A model generated the notes under the pieces. The model was not told where the DNA came from and did not search any database. It saw only the letters and a program-made list of their open reading frames with translations. Shown here piece by piece: positions 11,608 through 23,900 of a stretch of DNA of 64,000 nt (position 1 is the first letter of the stretch; each line of letters begins with the position of its first letter). A program made the translations under genes and the position numbers. This DNA comes from Gonapodya prolifera JEL478 (lineage: Eukaryota > Monoblepharomycota > Monoblepharidomycetes > Monoblepharidales > Gonapodyaceae), in NCBI GenBank assembly GCA_001574975.1, contig KQ965778.1, positions 82,966 through 146,965 of the forward strand, given 5' to 3'.

Positions 11608-12462
11608 TTACCCAGATCCTGCGACGGGAGCGCCAGACCTGGACTGGTATTGTTCGACAAAATCAGGTGAGGCAGGATCTCTATCAATTAGAGCGAGATA
11701 TGAACGTACCCTGACGGTGAAGGTGGACTCTTTCTTGTCGGTAAGCGATTTCACGGTGGTTTTGCGGATGCAAAGACGCTCTCTATTTTCGGTGACGATA
11801 CTCCACTCCGCCGTGGCTTCCCACCCGGGCTTGTCCCCGACGGGTACAGTCGTCTAGAGCGCGGAAAATATTAAGACATGTAACAGTGTCCCGGGGCTAG
11901 GATATTGCTTCACGGACTCACGACAATGAGGTTGTCAAATGCACCGTCCTTCCTGGTAACCGTCATTTTGACCTTTCCGACGACGGGCTCCTCCCTCTCA
12001 ACTGTAACACCGTCGGCAGCCCAGGTGCTCGTGGACGAGACTCCCATGACTGTGCGAGTTTGTTCGAGATAGAGCACACCGTCCTTGACCTTGGATTAGG
12101 AGGATAGTGGTGAGCTTCCACAGCGACTGGCGAAGGCTATGGGTACTCACGTAGGATTTGAGGCTGGGGGAAGGACGCGCGTAAACAACGGCTTTGCGGA
12201 CGAGCCACTGGTATTCAGATACCCGGAGGTACCAGTTTCAGCGATTTGGACATGCTTCTGAGCGAAAGTGACGTTAATACTTACAGAAACTCCCTGGATC
12301 ACGAGCGCGTCATTAATTGCGTTGGTGTCTTCCTCGTTCGTGCTAATCTGACGGAGCGATGGATGTATTCGGTTGGTCAACATCTTCGACTGTAACCAAT
12401 CGCGCAGGCTAGAGGCCGATGCTCACCCATGTTCCCTCCCAGATGTCCACGTAGTCTGCCAT
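11608..12462 (-). CDS. Tandem paralogue 2: small unrecognised protein, about 165 aa
   Basis: Exons on the minus strand: 12462-12427 (MADYVDIWEGTW), 12347-12285 (ISTNEEDTNAINDALVIQGVS), one starting near 12211 (WLVRKAVVYARPSPSLKSY), one coding KDGVLYLEQTRTVMG through RKDGAFDNLIV, one with WEATAEWSIVTENRERLC, and a short last exon ending GAPVAGSG with the stop at 11608-11610. All joins I tested are phase 0 and in frame. There is no signal peptide or membrane helix. The repeated pattern of strand-like segments with W-E-T-W near the N-terminus suggests a beta-barrel-like fold, but I do not recognise the family. The sister copy lies directly downstream in the same orientation. Confidence 0.6.
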
Positions 12463-12836
12463 TTCCGCAATCGATGTCCACGAATCATTATGGGGCCCGC
12501 AGTCTTATAAACTCCGCCACGGAAAACGATGGATTGCGCGGCTGCGGCCCAAACCTTATCACGAGGCGACGACGGGAATCAGTGTACACGCGCATAGATT
12601 CCGCGGATTTGTTGGAACGAAGCTGTCACCATGTTCTGGGGAGACAATTCTCCCAACTGGTGATTATAGATTGAATGACCCTAATCATTAAGCAAATTCA
12701 GAAGATTGAGCCCCTTTAAATCCAAAACTGACCAACGGAAGCTCGAAGGGGTGAAAATGAAAGAGTGTCAAGGGTACTTAGCAGGGGAAGGTGAAAGTGG
12801 CATGGCACACCAACACACTGGCACTCCACCAACATC
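12463..12836. promoter_or_regulatory. Divergent promoter region between a small gene and ADA3
   Basis: The 374 bp between the minus-strand gene starting at 12462 and ADA3 starting at 12837 hold no ORF of note. By position they must carry both promoters. No recognisable operator was seen. Confidence 0.4.
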
Positions 12837-15151
12837 ATGGATTCCCCTTCTCCGCTCCCCGCTCCGGCCAGGATGGAGTGGCCATTCGACTTAACTCAGA
12901 TTGAGCCCGTGACGTCCACTCAAGGCGATCTGCTCAACTACCTGTTGCAAACTCTGTCCTCCGAAGACATAAACGAGGTCCAGAGGACGACCGGCTACAT
13001 CCCCATCACGGGCGAGCTCTCGAGACTCCACAATGATCTAGAGGCAGCGGCGCAGAGGAAGAGGGAGGTCATTGAGGCTTACAAGCTCAGGATTCCTGAG
13101 CTCGAGGCTGCTGCAGAGGGAAGGCCAAGACCGCCTCGTCCGGCGCCCGCACCTATGTTGCAGAGACCGAAACCGCTGCCGGACTATGCGAGCTTGGGTG
13201 GTGGGTTGAGGGAGTGCTGTGGTGCAGCGTTGGAGAGCTCGATGTTGATTACACCTGATTTGGCAATGCAGACCCACACAAGCGAAAACGCGACGAGAGT
13301 GCTGGTAAGCGTCCGTCGTCGATATTAGTTTCGGGCTGTTTCCATCCATAACCCCAACCTCGCACCTCACTCACTCTCTAGAAACTGGCTCTCTCGGCCG
13401 ACGATCGTCACCACCACCTACTTCTCACTCTCAAGGCTCCAAACCCCCAGCCGCACCAAAACCCAAGGTAATCACCTTGTTTCGTCCCTTTTCTTCCCCG
13501 CTGGCACCTCACTTCCCTCCACCCCTCGCGCCACCTCATCCCCATTCCCCCCACACCAGCAAACCAAACCCCGCCCTACAGCCCCGAAGCCGAAATCCAA
13601 AGCCCACGCCGGGGCAAGCGACACGCGTGGCCCGGGAGCTGACGCACCAGGGCCTGGCGAGGAGGGTTTCGATGGCGATTACAGCAGGGTGACCAAGCCG
13701 CAGAACCAGACCCCGACGGACGCGTTCTGGCGGTTCGCGGACCAGTATTTGAGGAGTATTACGGAGGAGGATATGGCGTGGTTGATGAGTAAGGTGGGTT
13801 GGGTGGTCGGGGCGTGGGGTGTATGGGGCGATTGTGGGTGCAAAAGACTCGACCATGGTGGTCGTGATTTCATCGCCCCGACTCGAGACGCGATTACAAA
13901 TGGAATCACTGCGAAAGAGTTTCTCGATTCGCTTGTGACGCATGACCATCTTCACATGCACCTTACTCGATGAATCGATATTCGACAGGGCGAAGACCGC
14001 ACCCTCTACATGATCCCGCCCCTCGGCCGGCCCTACCGCGCCCAATGGGAAGAGCAAGACAGGCAACTTCGTATCGGTGCCGGCCTTCCTCACTCCTCGT
14101 CCATCCCGCCTCCACTCGGCCCACCCGCACAAACCCTCGACATCCGCCCACACCTCACGCACACCCCGCGCGACCAAGAAAAGGTTAAGGAGTACGGCGA
14201 GGACGTGGACAAGGACATAGTTGTGGGCGGGGACATGTACCTGGGCCATTTCACGGAACGGGTTGTGGCGGGGCTGTTGCATGAGAATGTGCTGACGTTT
14301 GTTGAAGATGCGGGTGGGGAGCAGAGGGAAGAGGTGGAGAAGATCGCAAAGGGAGTCGAGGCGAGGACACGAGCGGATTTGGTCGGGTTGGAGGAGACGT
14401 TGAAGAGGGAGTTGAGGGATATTGGGTTGTTGGGGGATGATGATGTGGGTGTTGTTATGCTCATTACCTTCAATCACATGAGCACATGTTATGAATCGTC
14501 ACCCACCCCGCACATAGGTCGACTGGTCCACAACCGAAGACGACGACGTATCGGTCCAACTGCGGATCCTACAGCGCAAGCTCCGGGACAAGATCGACGC
14601 CAACCACGCGCGCAAGCTGCGGGTCCTGGAAGTCGCGCGCCGGTGGAAGGCGTACCAGGAGTACCGCGAGGTGGTGGAACATATTGAGAGGCAGTTGGAG
14701 GCGGTGTATGTAAGGCGATTCGTGAGTTTTTGTTTCTCGGGGATGGCGAATGTTGAGTTGCGAGGACGATATTAATGGACACTGCGCTTGCACACGTCTC
14801 CAGCGATCCATCAAGAAGAAGAAACCCCCCGTGCCCAACGCCCCACCCACACGTCCAAACTTCCGCCCCGGCCAAACGGACCCCGACCACGTGGCCGAGC
14901 TGATCGCCAAGCGGCGAAAGTTCGTGAAGGACTTGGGAGACAAGATGTTCCCGCGCCGGGAGTTTGGAGGCGAGCCCAAGACGACGAGTATCTTTGATGA
15001 TGAGGAGAGAGCGGTACTCAAGGAGGAGGGGCCGGTGCCACAAGTGGGGGCGGCGGTTGGTGGTGGAGTGGGAGGAACAGGTGTTGGGGGTGGTGCGGGT
15101 GCGGGTATTGGTGTTGGTGCGGCTGGCGCGGTGCAACCGGTGCCGGTGTGA
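12837..15151 (+). CDS. NGG1: Transcriptional adapter ADA3/NGG1 (SAGA histone acetyltransferase module)
   Basis: Homologue of yeast Ngg1/human TADA3, the scaffold that links Gcn5 and Ada2 in the nuclear SAGA acetyltransferase complex. Seen in order: a coiled N-terminal part with EVQRTTGYIPITGELSRL; a Pro/Lys-rich linker; TDAFWRFADQYLRSITEEDMAWL; LYMIPPLGRPYRAQWEEQD (family SPYxLPPxGxxYxxxWxxED); the HFTERVVAGLLHENVL segment; and a C-terminal coiled region QLRILQRKLRDKID, with VLEVARRWKAYQEYREVVEHIE, then RSIKKKKPPVP. Introns lie at about 13305-13381, 13470-13560, 13796-13987, 14445-14517 and 14723-14803. The joins around 13382-13560 leave a one-base phase conflict that I could not resolve, so that linker is uncertain. 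A glycine-rich tail ends at 15149-15151. Confidence 0.85.
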
Positions 15152-15554
15152 TGTGTGATGGCGGTTCCGTCGATGCTAAAGTGATTCCCTAAATTGAACA
15201 TTGCAATCTCTTGTTTCTCACAAAAAAAAACACCATAATAAATGCATCATTTTTACGTAATCTTGCTCATTTTTTAATGTCTTACAAACGCACCACATCT
15301 ATCGGCTATCTTCGAGGGTGTGTGGCTTGATTGTTGCAGAATATCAATAGAAGAATATTTATGTTTCGGAATTCCGGAAACGGTCGCGGACAATTGAGGT
15401 TGATCGCGTCAACGTAAGCTTTGCGGTTAGGACATCTATTATGAGCTTTGAACTTCCCGGAGTGTTGATGGCGCGAGACCAACAGTGCATCGGGCCATCG
15501 TCGCTAAGTACGTGAAACAAAATCATTAACTACATCTGGAAATCCCCAAGCGCG

Positions 15555-15735
15555 GATAACCGCTTCAACGGTTCAGCTGGGGTACGTCTGGTCCCCTCAT
15601 TGCAACGGCATTTCAACGGCACTTCAGCGGGTTGCAATGGTCCCGATTTGTGGTTCATTGCACTTCACCGCGCTGGACTCAGTACACATGTACGTTCCAC
15701 TGCATCAATGAATGCGCTGAAGTGCTGTTGAAGCC
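15555..15735 (-). repeat. Cluster of short degenerate repeats, left member of an inverted pair
   Basis: The core words are CATTTCAACGGCACTTCAGCG, GGTTGCAATGG and GCTGAAGTGCTGTTGAAGCC. They recur on the opposite strand at 17385-17545. The two clusters could be the ends of a non-autonomous inverted-repeat element of about 2 kb, but I see no sharp terminal repeat or target duplication. Confidence 0.35.
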
Positions 15736-17384
15736 AATTGAACAAGAGTATTCGTAGTTTAATGTATTTTAACGAATCCGATACACTGTTGGAGCTGACA
15801 ACAACAAGAATTATGCATCATGACGCTACAATCCACTGGAAGATCCCGATGCTGCTCAAGTTGTCGTCAATCGCTCCACCCGTCTTGGTTCCTCGTTGAT
15901 TCCAAATTGCTATGACCCCATGTCCTCCTGCTGAAGCCAAACACGGCCCGGCTCCAGCTTTTAGCAGACGTGCTGGTGAGCTCACCGGTGATGTCCACCA
16001 TTGTGCGCTCATGACACAAACGAGCTCGTGGATAGTTATCGGCCCAAAAAATATGTTTGTTCGCCAGCAACTGAATCGACGAAGGGGGTAAGAGGGGAGC
16101 GTGACATTGGAGCGTGACATGTAATGAAGCAACAAAAATGGTAGATGGATTATCCGTTGCTTCTGAAAGTAGACATCGCGAAATGGGAGTGGCACGTACA
16201 TACGTGTTCGGACATGCGGAGAAGTGAACACTGACGGCTCTGACAAGCGTTAAGATTGGGGAGTGAGTGAGCTATGCTCTGCATCTGTAAGGGTTGCTTT
16301 GTTCGCCACACCTCTGAGGGGATCGGTGTCAGAAAACCTTCGAAAGCAAGATCGACCTTCGCTCACCTCCCTTGCCACATGACCCACTCAACGCGCTTCC
16401 ACACGGCTGGAACACTTCAATTAAAGGCATTCGTGGTTCATTTGATGAGAGAGTAGTTGGTTCGAACGGGCTGGCTGTGTAACTCCTCAAAGTTGGGATG
16501 TCGACGTGGAAGCAAAAGAGACTCGTCCACCGACAAAAACGTGCATCAAAGATGTACGTGTCTCACCTTCAGTATACGATACAAGGAGAGAACATCATTC
16601 CTCCGTGAGAGCTTTCGAAACCAGCGATATTGGGTGAGAACTGTTACATCGCGGGCAATCTCCATTTCTGCACCACTCCGCGGGTCGACACTCACAGCGT
16701 CTTTCAAAATTGAGCCATCATGCGTTTCCTGGGACCTCTGTGGCTTCAACGCGGTGGATATGGAAAATCTGCGTTCTGTGGGCTTCACGTGAAAGCCTCC
16801 AGAAAACTCGACAGCAGCGGCGAGAGGCGTCGTCGTCGACATGAATCATATCGTTGTAATATCCCGCCAGTGGCAATCACGTGAAAAGTTGGTATGACTG
16901 GCTTTCTTCGCATTTCTGCCAGGCGATAAAACGTTTTTTTTTTTATCCATTTGATTTCCTTGCTCTTGTGCGGCTTTTCTGTCATCTGAACCCGAGCTTG
17001 GAGCCTGTCTGCATTGTGGGAGCTAAGACTGCACCGACACTCAACCCGCCCCCCACTCTCCACACCTGACCACGCACACGCCGCAATAACCGAAACACCA
17101 TCCCTGCACATGCCAATGGCACGATGCACCACGTCGCCCGCGCGGGACTTGATCACGGGTTGGGGAGTCAGAGCGAGCCCGGAGTCCACATTCGTTTTGG
17201 AACTGATGTCGCTGGGCATTATCAAGGATGATGAAGTAACCCACCATTTTATGACGGAAATTTCTTAATTTTGAGGATATCGGGTTGTTTACACCTCTGG
17301 TCGTCGCCGAACTCATCGCGAGGCGTTTAAGAGTTCCATGTTGCTTTGCTTTTCATTGCTCTGAGCCTATCATTGAATTGCATC

Positions 17385-17545
17385 CAACAGCGTTGGAAGG
17401 GATGTGTGGGGTCGTTGAAGTGGCGGTGAACTTCCTGAGCTCACGCATTGAAATACCAATAACCTGCGGTGAAGATCATTGAACCTGCATTGCACCGGCA
17501 TTGAACCGCTTTTTCGTTGAAGTGCGTTGCACCGCGGTGAACGGA
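17385..17545 (+). repeat. Cluster of short degenerate repeats, right member of an inverted pair
   Basis: The core words are GTTGAAGTGGCGGTGAACTT, CATTGCACCGGCATTGAACC and GTTGAAGTGCGTTGCACCG. The local pattern repeats about every 20-25 bases. It resembles the reverse complement of the cluster at 15555-15735. Confidence 0.35.
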
Positions 17546-17920
17546 CTATGCAAATTTCCAGATGTAAGAGTGCGACCCCTGTACCCTTGCTTGCCGTTTT
17601 GCTTTCCCCACCAATGTGGGTCCATCAATCCCGCGGTCTGGTTAAGCGATTCGGAGTTGTGTTCAAGATCGATCCAACTCCGCCGACACCGTAGAAGGTG
17701 TTACCTATCGATAGAGTAAAGAATGAGTGCGAAATGCGCGAATTAGTGCGACATTTCCAGGCAGGGAAACATCACCCACCAGGGACCCGCGTGACTGTGC
17801 CACACTGAATTACGCCATAAGTGCATTTTGACACCATCACAGGTTCATCTCCTATCTAAGAACCGAGTGGGCCCTGTATTCGCAACGAAGCTACCCGCCC
17901 AATCCACCTAATTCTCTGCG

Positions 17921-20901
17921 ATGGCATCGACTACCGACCCCGCGATCACATCCCATGCTGTTGAGGTTGAGAGCCAGCCGTTGCGAAGACCGCAATCGGT
18001 CGCGTCCAGGGGCGGAAGCGACGAGTGGGACTTTGACACCTTGGACGAGTTCAAATCGGTCTCGAAGCGAGCAGTCCGTCGCATCCCGGGAGCGGCCCAG
18101 CGTTACGTCTGGAACCTGTTCCCCATCTTATCCTGGTGAGAAGAAAAAAAAAAAATTGCAATCCCCGGTGTCCCTGAACCGCCATATCACTGACATTCTA
18201 CAACTTTCGACGTGCGACTTGCGTAGGCTCCCTCACTACGTCCCCGCCTGGGCTCCCTCGGATGTTCTGGCAGGTTTTACAATCGGCATGGTCGTCGTGC
18301 CCCAGTCCCTGGCCTACGCCAAGGTGGCTCAACTCCCACCAGAATACGGTCTCTACTCGTCCTTCATCGGTGTCATTATCTACTCTTTCTTCGCTACCTC
18401 GAAAGACATGACAATGTACGTTTTCCAACTTTTCTTTATTCCTTGCTTGCAAACATCGTAGGTTAAACCTACCTCACTATCTCACAGTGGTCCCACCGCC
18501 GTCATGGCGCTCACAGTCGGGCAAGTCATCAACCGTGTCAACTCGGACCAGTCCCTCAGCAACGTCGTTGTCGCAACTGCTTTCTCGCTTCTTGGTGGTA
18601 TCCTCAGTGAGTAGTGACCCTGACCACATACGCCACAATCGCAAAAATCTCACCGCTGTGCGACTTTGAAGTGCTTGCCATCGGTCTTTTCCGCCTCGGT
18701 TTTATCGTCGACTTCATCCCCCTCAGTGTCATTTCCGGTTTCACCACCGGAGGTGCCATCACCGTCATTATCGGACAGTGCGTACAAACTTTCATTACAC
18801 CATCATGAACCGCACCTCACCTCTCGCAATCTTTCAGAATCCCTGCTCTCTTCGGAATCACCGGCGTCGACACCCGGCAAGACGACTGGCGTGTCATCCG
18901 CGACATCTTTGGCGCGCTCAGCAGGATCCAGTGGCGTGACACACTCGTCGGTCTCATCTCTGCGTTCACCCTGTACGTACATCTTCTTCCCTCCGTCACC
19001 CGGTAATGGTGCTAACGGCGACGTACCCCCTTCAGTGTCTCCATCAAGCTCCTCGCCAAGCGCTACGGCACTCGCCACCGCGGGTGGTGGTACCTCGGCG
19101 TGTCCCGCAACGCCCTGGTCGCCGTGCTCGCCACGCTGATCTCGTTCCTGATCAACCGCGCGTCACCAAAGTCACCGCAATTCGCCATCCTCAAGGACGT
19201 TCCCAGCGTGAGTCTCCGACTTTCCATCTGTTCCACCCGTTCCATAGAACGAAACAACTGATGCATCCTCCACCCTCTATGCCAACAGGGCTTCAGCTAC
19301 ATCAAAGTCCCCGACCTTTCTGTGATCCCCAAAGTCTCCGACGGGCTCCCCGTGATAGTTCTCCTGGCTCTACTCGAGCACATCGCCATCGCCAAATCAT
19401 TTGGACGCATCAACGGGTACAAAATCAACCCCTCCCAGGAGGTCGTCGCCATCGGCGTGACCAACATCGCGGCCTCGTTCTTTGGTGCTTTCCCCTCCAC
19501 CGGGTCTTTCTCGCGTACCGCCATTAAGAGTCAGTCGGGTGTCAAGACCCCCTTGGCTGGGTTGGTTACCGCCGCGGTCGTCATTTTGGCCATCTTTGTG
19601 TTGGCGCCGACTTTCTACTACATCCCCAACGTGAGTCCCCTCCCATATCTTGACATGTCCTCGACGTTACCTAACCAAACATCACACTCAATCACACAGG
19701 CCGCACTCGCCGCCATCATCATGCACGGCGTCGCGGAGCTCTTCTCTCCCCCCTCCCACTTCATCCGCCTGTTCCACATGAACAAGCTCGACTTTGTCAC
19801 CTCGGCCGTCACCATCGTCCTCACCGTCGTTCTGACCGTCGAGATCGGTATCGAGGTCGGTTGCGCCATCGCGGTCGTGTTCTTGCTCTGGAGGCTCGCA
19901 AAGCCAAAGTACCAAATCTTGGCCAAGGCTGCCGGGTCTCAGAGGTACTATGTTCCGCTGAGGGACCCGTAAGTTGCCACACCTTATTCTGTTAGTTGGA
20001 ACCCCTCGCAACCGTTATCGCTCTTCACCTCCAAAAGGCACCACCACGACACCGCCATCCCCCCACCCCCCGGTGTCCTCATCTTCCGCCCCGACGAGTC
20101 GCTCACCTACCCTAACGCCAGCTTCTTCCGCGACCACATCTTCGACGTCATCGTGTCCACCACGCGTAAGGCGTCGGACGATGGCAACAGGTACGAGCAG
20201 AACTGGAGCGATATTGCTGTGCGGGATCGTGCGCAGGTAAGGAGTGGAAGTGTGCATTATATGTCTACATCGTGCTAACGAGAGTGCCTGTACTCCTCAG
20301 ATCGACCCGTCGTACCGATGGCTCATCTCCCCCATCGTCAACGCCTGGTCCTCGAGGGGTGCGGCCTCGGAAACCGCGTCCGTGAGCAGTGCGGGAGGCG
20401 TTCCCAGGCTCAACACCATCGTTCTGGACTTCTCAGCCGTCAACCACATTGACGCGACGGGTGTCCAGATGGTGTTGGATTTGAAGCTGGATGCGGCGAG
20501 GTGGGTCTCTAACACGTGATAATTGATTCGCTCAAACTGGCACTCATTGACTTTTTAGGTATGCGGGACAAGATGTTCCAATCTACTTCGTCCACGCCCG
20601 GCGACACGTCCAGAAGGTCTTGGAGGGCCAGAACATCACGGAGCCCGCCAAGGGCTTCCCCACTGTTGTCGACGACGCCATCCCCAACAGCGAGCTGAAC
20701 AAGTTCGCGGAGGACTCTACCCAGACCGTCGCCGAACCGGACTTGAAGACGTTGGAAGAGGACTTGAGCCGCGTCCGCGCTGAACAGGCGGCGGTGTACG
20801 GAACCACGTCGGAATTCTTCTTTGCCAACATCCAGGACGCGGTGGACTTTGCGCAGCAGAAGCGCAAGGTGATTTTGAAGAAGAAGGAGGCCGGCGTGTG
20901 A
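17921..20901 (+). CDS. SulP sulfate permease with STAS domain
   Basis: High-affinity sulfate/proton symporter of the SLC26/SulP family in the plasma membrane, feeding sulfur assimilation. Eleven exons sum to 2289 nt (762 aa) with all phases agreeing: 17921-18135, 18227-18415, 18488-18606, 18672-18777, 18838-18972, 19036-19207, 19289-19630, 19700-19968, 20038-20236, 20301-20500 and 20559-20901. After about 85 polar N-terminal residues come the SulP signature (GMVVVPQSLAYAKVAQLPPEYGLYSS), TIGPTAVMAL, the long membrane core with LLEHIAIAKSFGRINGYKI and FPSTGSFSRTAIKSQSG, and a cytosolic STAS domain (DFSAVNHIDATGVQMVLDL). It resembles fungal Sul1/Sul2. The C-terminal ~100 residues are charged and helical. 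Confidence 0.95.
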
Positions 20902-23900
20902 GGCGAGGGAGAGATGGTGATGGACTTTTGATCATGGCTTGTTCTTCGTCCTGGCGGTGAAGGGGTAATTCGCATCATTAATCGATACTGCGATCGGCGG
21001 ATGGTGATTGAATAATTAGATCGTACCTACAGACTTACTAATAATGTACTGAAAATAACAGTAATTGTCATCTGAAATACTCCAAAGTGATGCTGCAATC
21101 CAGCCTCCACTTCATTACGGACAGTACCACGCCGGTACGTCCAATACTCAACGTTTGTTGAGAGAAGAAGCCCGAATAAATGACAGTGTACTACGTAGTG
21201 TTCTGTGAAGGAGTTATAATAATGGGCGTGAGCACCTGAGGGTTTGCGATTAAGTTTTGCACTGCACAAAAGTCGGCACCAACCAATTGTTTTGATTTCA
21301 TTGAATCAGCCTCGGAATTATATTCTCACATGAAAATACGCATCGAATATCTTTTTCACCTGCATATTGCTTGAATGTGCTCACGCCTTCACCGAAGAAT
21401 CAACCAGTTCCACTTGCATGCCACCCGCAGCAGCAGCTCTGGAGCTTTAAAGCAATCCCTTTCAGTAATCTGCCTGTTTCGAATGGATTTTCCCGCTGCT
21501 TTAACATTCAGGGGTGGAAACATTACTGGAGCGGTACCTTCGAACACCGAACATAAATCCCCGCTTTGACGGGAACGCAGAGATATTTTAAGAACGTACC
21601 CGCGCGAGTATTTCCATGTCTAAACTGACCTGTTGTGACCATTAATGCGGTCATGAAATGACCAAGAATGAATCTTTCCAGTCGAATATCGAGAACGAGT
21701 CACCGTGGCCCCAGGCGAAATACGATAGAGCAAATCGCCCATGATTTCATTCAAATTGGCCGGTTCACTTCCGGGATAAGGGTGACCGTCGTTGATGGCG
21801 AATGGTTTAAAGTCGGAACAAATCCCCATCTCGGTGATGCTGCAGCATCCGCCCCCGGGGGCAGGAAAAAGGTTGGAGTGGTATGAATCGCCCACATTGG
21901 CGGTCACGATCCGCCTTTCATTTCGCCATAATTACTGTTCAATCGGTTGGGATGGCTGGAACGAGCGCGAGTTGGCTTTCAGCCACCTGACTTCGACAGG
22001 CTTCTTGCGACACAATTGGAATCGAGGCAAGTGTTGTTTGCAAAATTTAAATTGCACCTATAACGACAAACTATTACTTCATTATTTGCCAGGCTGTGCC
22101 ATGGACACCGGAAACTCTTCCGCCTCTAAAGGGTGCCGTTTGGCCGCCACCGTAGCTGCCTCCATTTACTCAGAGATCGCTAGAGTCCTTCAAGGAGGCC
22201 CGCCTAGACGTTTCGCAGCTTAATGGACTTGCCGCAGTCCAGACAGAAGGATACGATACCGGAGGGGCGAATTAATATCTCCGAACCACATTGGATGGCT
22301 TTCAGCTTGGCGCTTGCTGTGATTCACAGCAACTTGTCAAAGGAATCACTTCTGCTAGCAGTTACTTCATTTGAGCTGGCATTATCCCACCTCTTCGCAC
22401 TTTCTGCGTCCACCGTCTCGTGGTTACTCTCTACAAGCTTGACTTTTTGACCCCGCGGGGACAGTCTTGGATAATGAACCGCTGCTCCTTGGTCTTCAAA
22501 GCCACCAATGACTATCCCTCATTGCAACCGGGTGACGTCTGGGACTGTTGTGATGGTCTGGGCTCCTTTACTCCCGCACAGGCAATCTCCCATCTCCTAT
22601 TTTCACCACCAACTATCCCTCAAAATGCGATGCATACTGTTATGGATGAAGCTAAATGTCCAATCCTTTTTGAATGCTTCGCCTCTCCCACGTGAAAACG
22701 CCTGCATTATTTCAGGCAGAGGCGCTTGGTCTGGCCACTGTTCGTCACGGTGCTTCCAAGAGTGCTCGCAGCATATTAAAACCAGCCTGTCGACCTTGCC
22801 CCATTAAGATGCACAAATGCGCAGGGAGTCAACTAAATATTGGAAACGAGCGGAAACGAGTTGTGAAGATACTAGGCCTCAAATATCACATGTACTTGGT
22901 TGACGTAATTGATTCATTTGCCCCAATAGACACCCAGAGACAGGAAAGCACGAAAAATGGCCTTTCGGGAGATATTTGATGTCTTTTCGGGCAGAAAATT
23001 GTTGGAAACTAACGGTTGAGGAAGTCCAGAGTGGACAACACCCGTTATGACGTGTCAGGCTGTCGCAATTCGCAATCGGAAAGCCCTGCTGTGGGTTTGA
23101 AGGGATAGAAACTGCAAGTGGTGTTGGTCCACGAAAAATGATTGTACCTTTAAATATTTAAATCAGCACTGAACCTAAAAAAAAGGGGGGGAAGACGAAT
23201 CACACTGAAAACCTATTGAAAGAGAGAATGTCACTTGAACCACGCAGATGAGTTTCGACAACAGCACCAATATCACATATAACTACATGTCTTGTCACAT
23301 GACAGACTTTTGCAGTATGTGAAAAACTTGTTCAGAGCACAGAGCGATAGCCCTTCTGAGTGTTAAGGAAGCCTTCCGGAACTTGAAATGTCGCAGCGTA
23401 ATTGCATGACATTTTGGATTATTTGTCCAAGGTGTGATTTCACACATCTTCACAGCACGCCTCTTTTGAAGTGGGGGAATTTCAGACATTCCATGGAATT
23501 GAGGAACACAGCGGCAATTCCGGTTCCCACACCGCTGCATCTCCTCTAAGAGCTAAGAAGCATGCAACAAAGGTACAAGTGAGCTCTCAATTCGTGATCA
23601 CCTGAGCGACTGAGTCCCAAGAACAAGTGACATTAGTGACGTGTATCAAATCAGGAGTATCCATGTGACTTGATTCACAAGTTGATCACAGTGAAGCAGT
23701 GCTATGCAACATGCGTCCCGGCAGACATTATAACAGTACGCGCAAGAAAGTCAGACAAAATGGTCCCCTTCGGCTCTGAGCAAATGAGTGTCTGGGATTA
23801 AAACGTCATTTTTTGCTCACATTACCGCTGCGTAAGATATAATTCTGTGCGAGACATTGGGTTTGTGAAAGTGGGTTGAGACAAAGTTCGCTTTACGTAA

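Larger units (their letters stand above)
15152..17920. other. Gap of 2.8 kb with short TTGAA/TTGCA repeat clusters
   Basis: No confident gene. Two clusters of related short repeats (see separate entries) lie at 15555-15735 and 17385-17545 in opposite orientation. A coding-like fragment at about 17100-17325 (DLITGWGVRASPESTFVLELMS, then LFTPLVVAELIARR after a plausible intron at 17234-17275) may be the relic of a gene I cannot name. A long T run sits at about 16935-16945. Confidence 0.4.

Noticed and set aside
13536-14477. Minus-strand open frame of 313 codons
   Set aside because: It lies opposite ADA3, whose plus-strand motifs and splices are conserved; no family marks on the minus strand.
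21792-22979. Several plus-strand open frames of 75-143 codons in the gene desert
   Set aside because: No conserved motifs, no consistent splice chain and overlapping frames of similar quality; kept only as a note in the gap entry.
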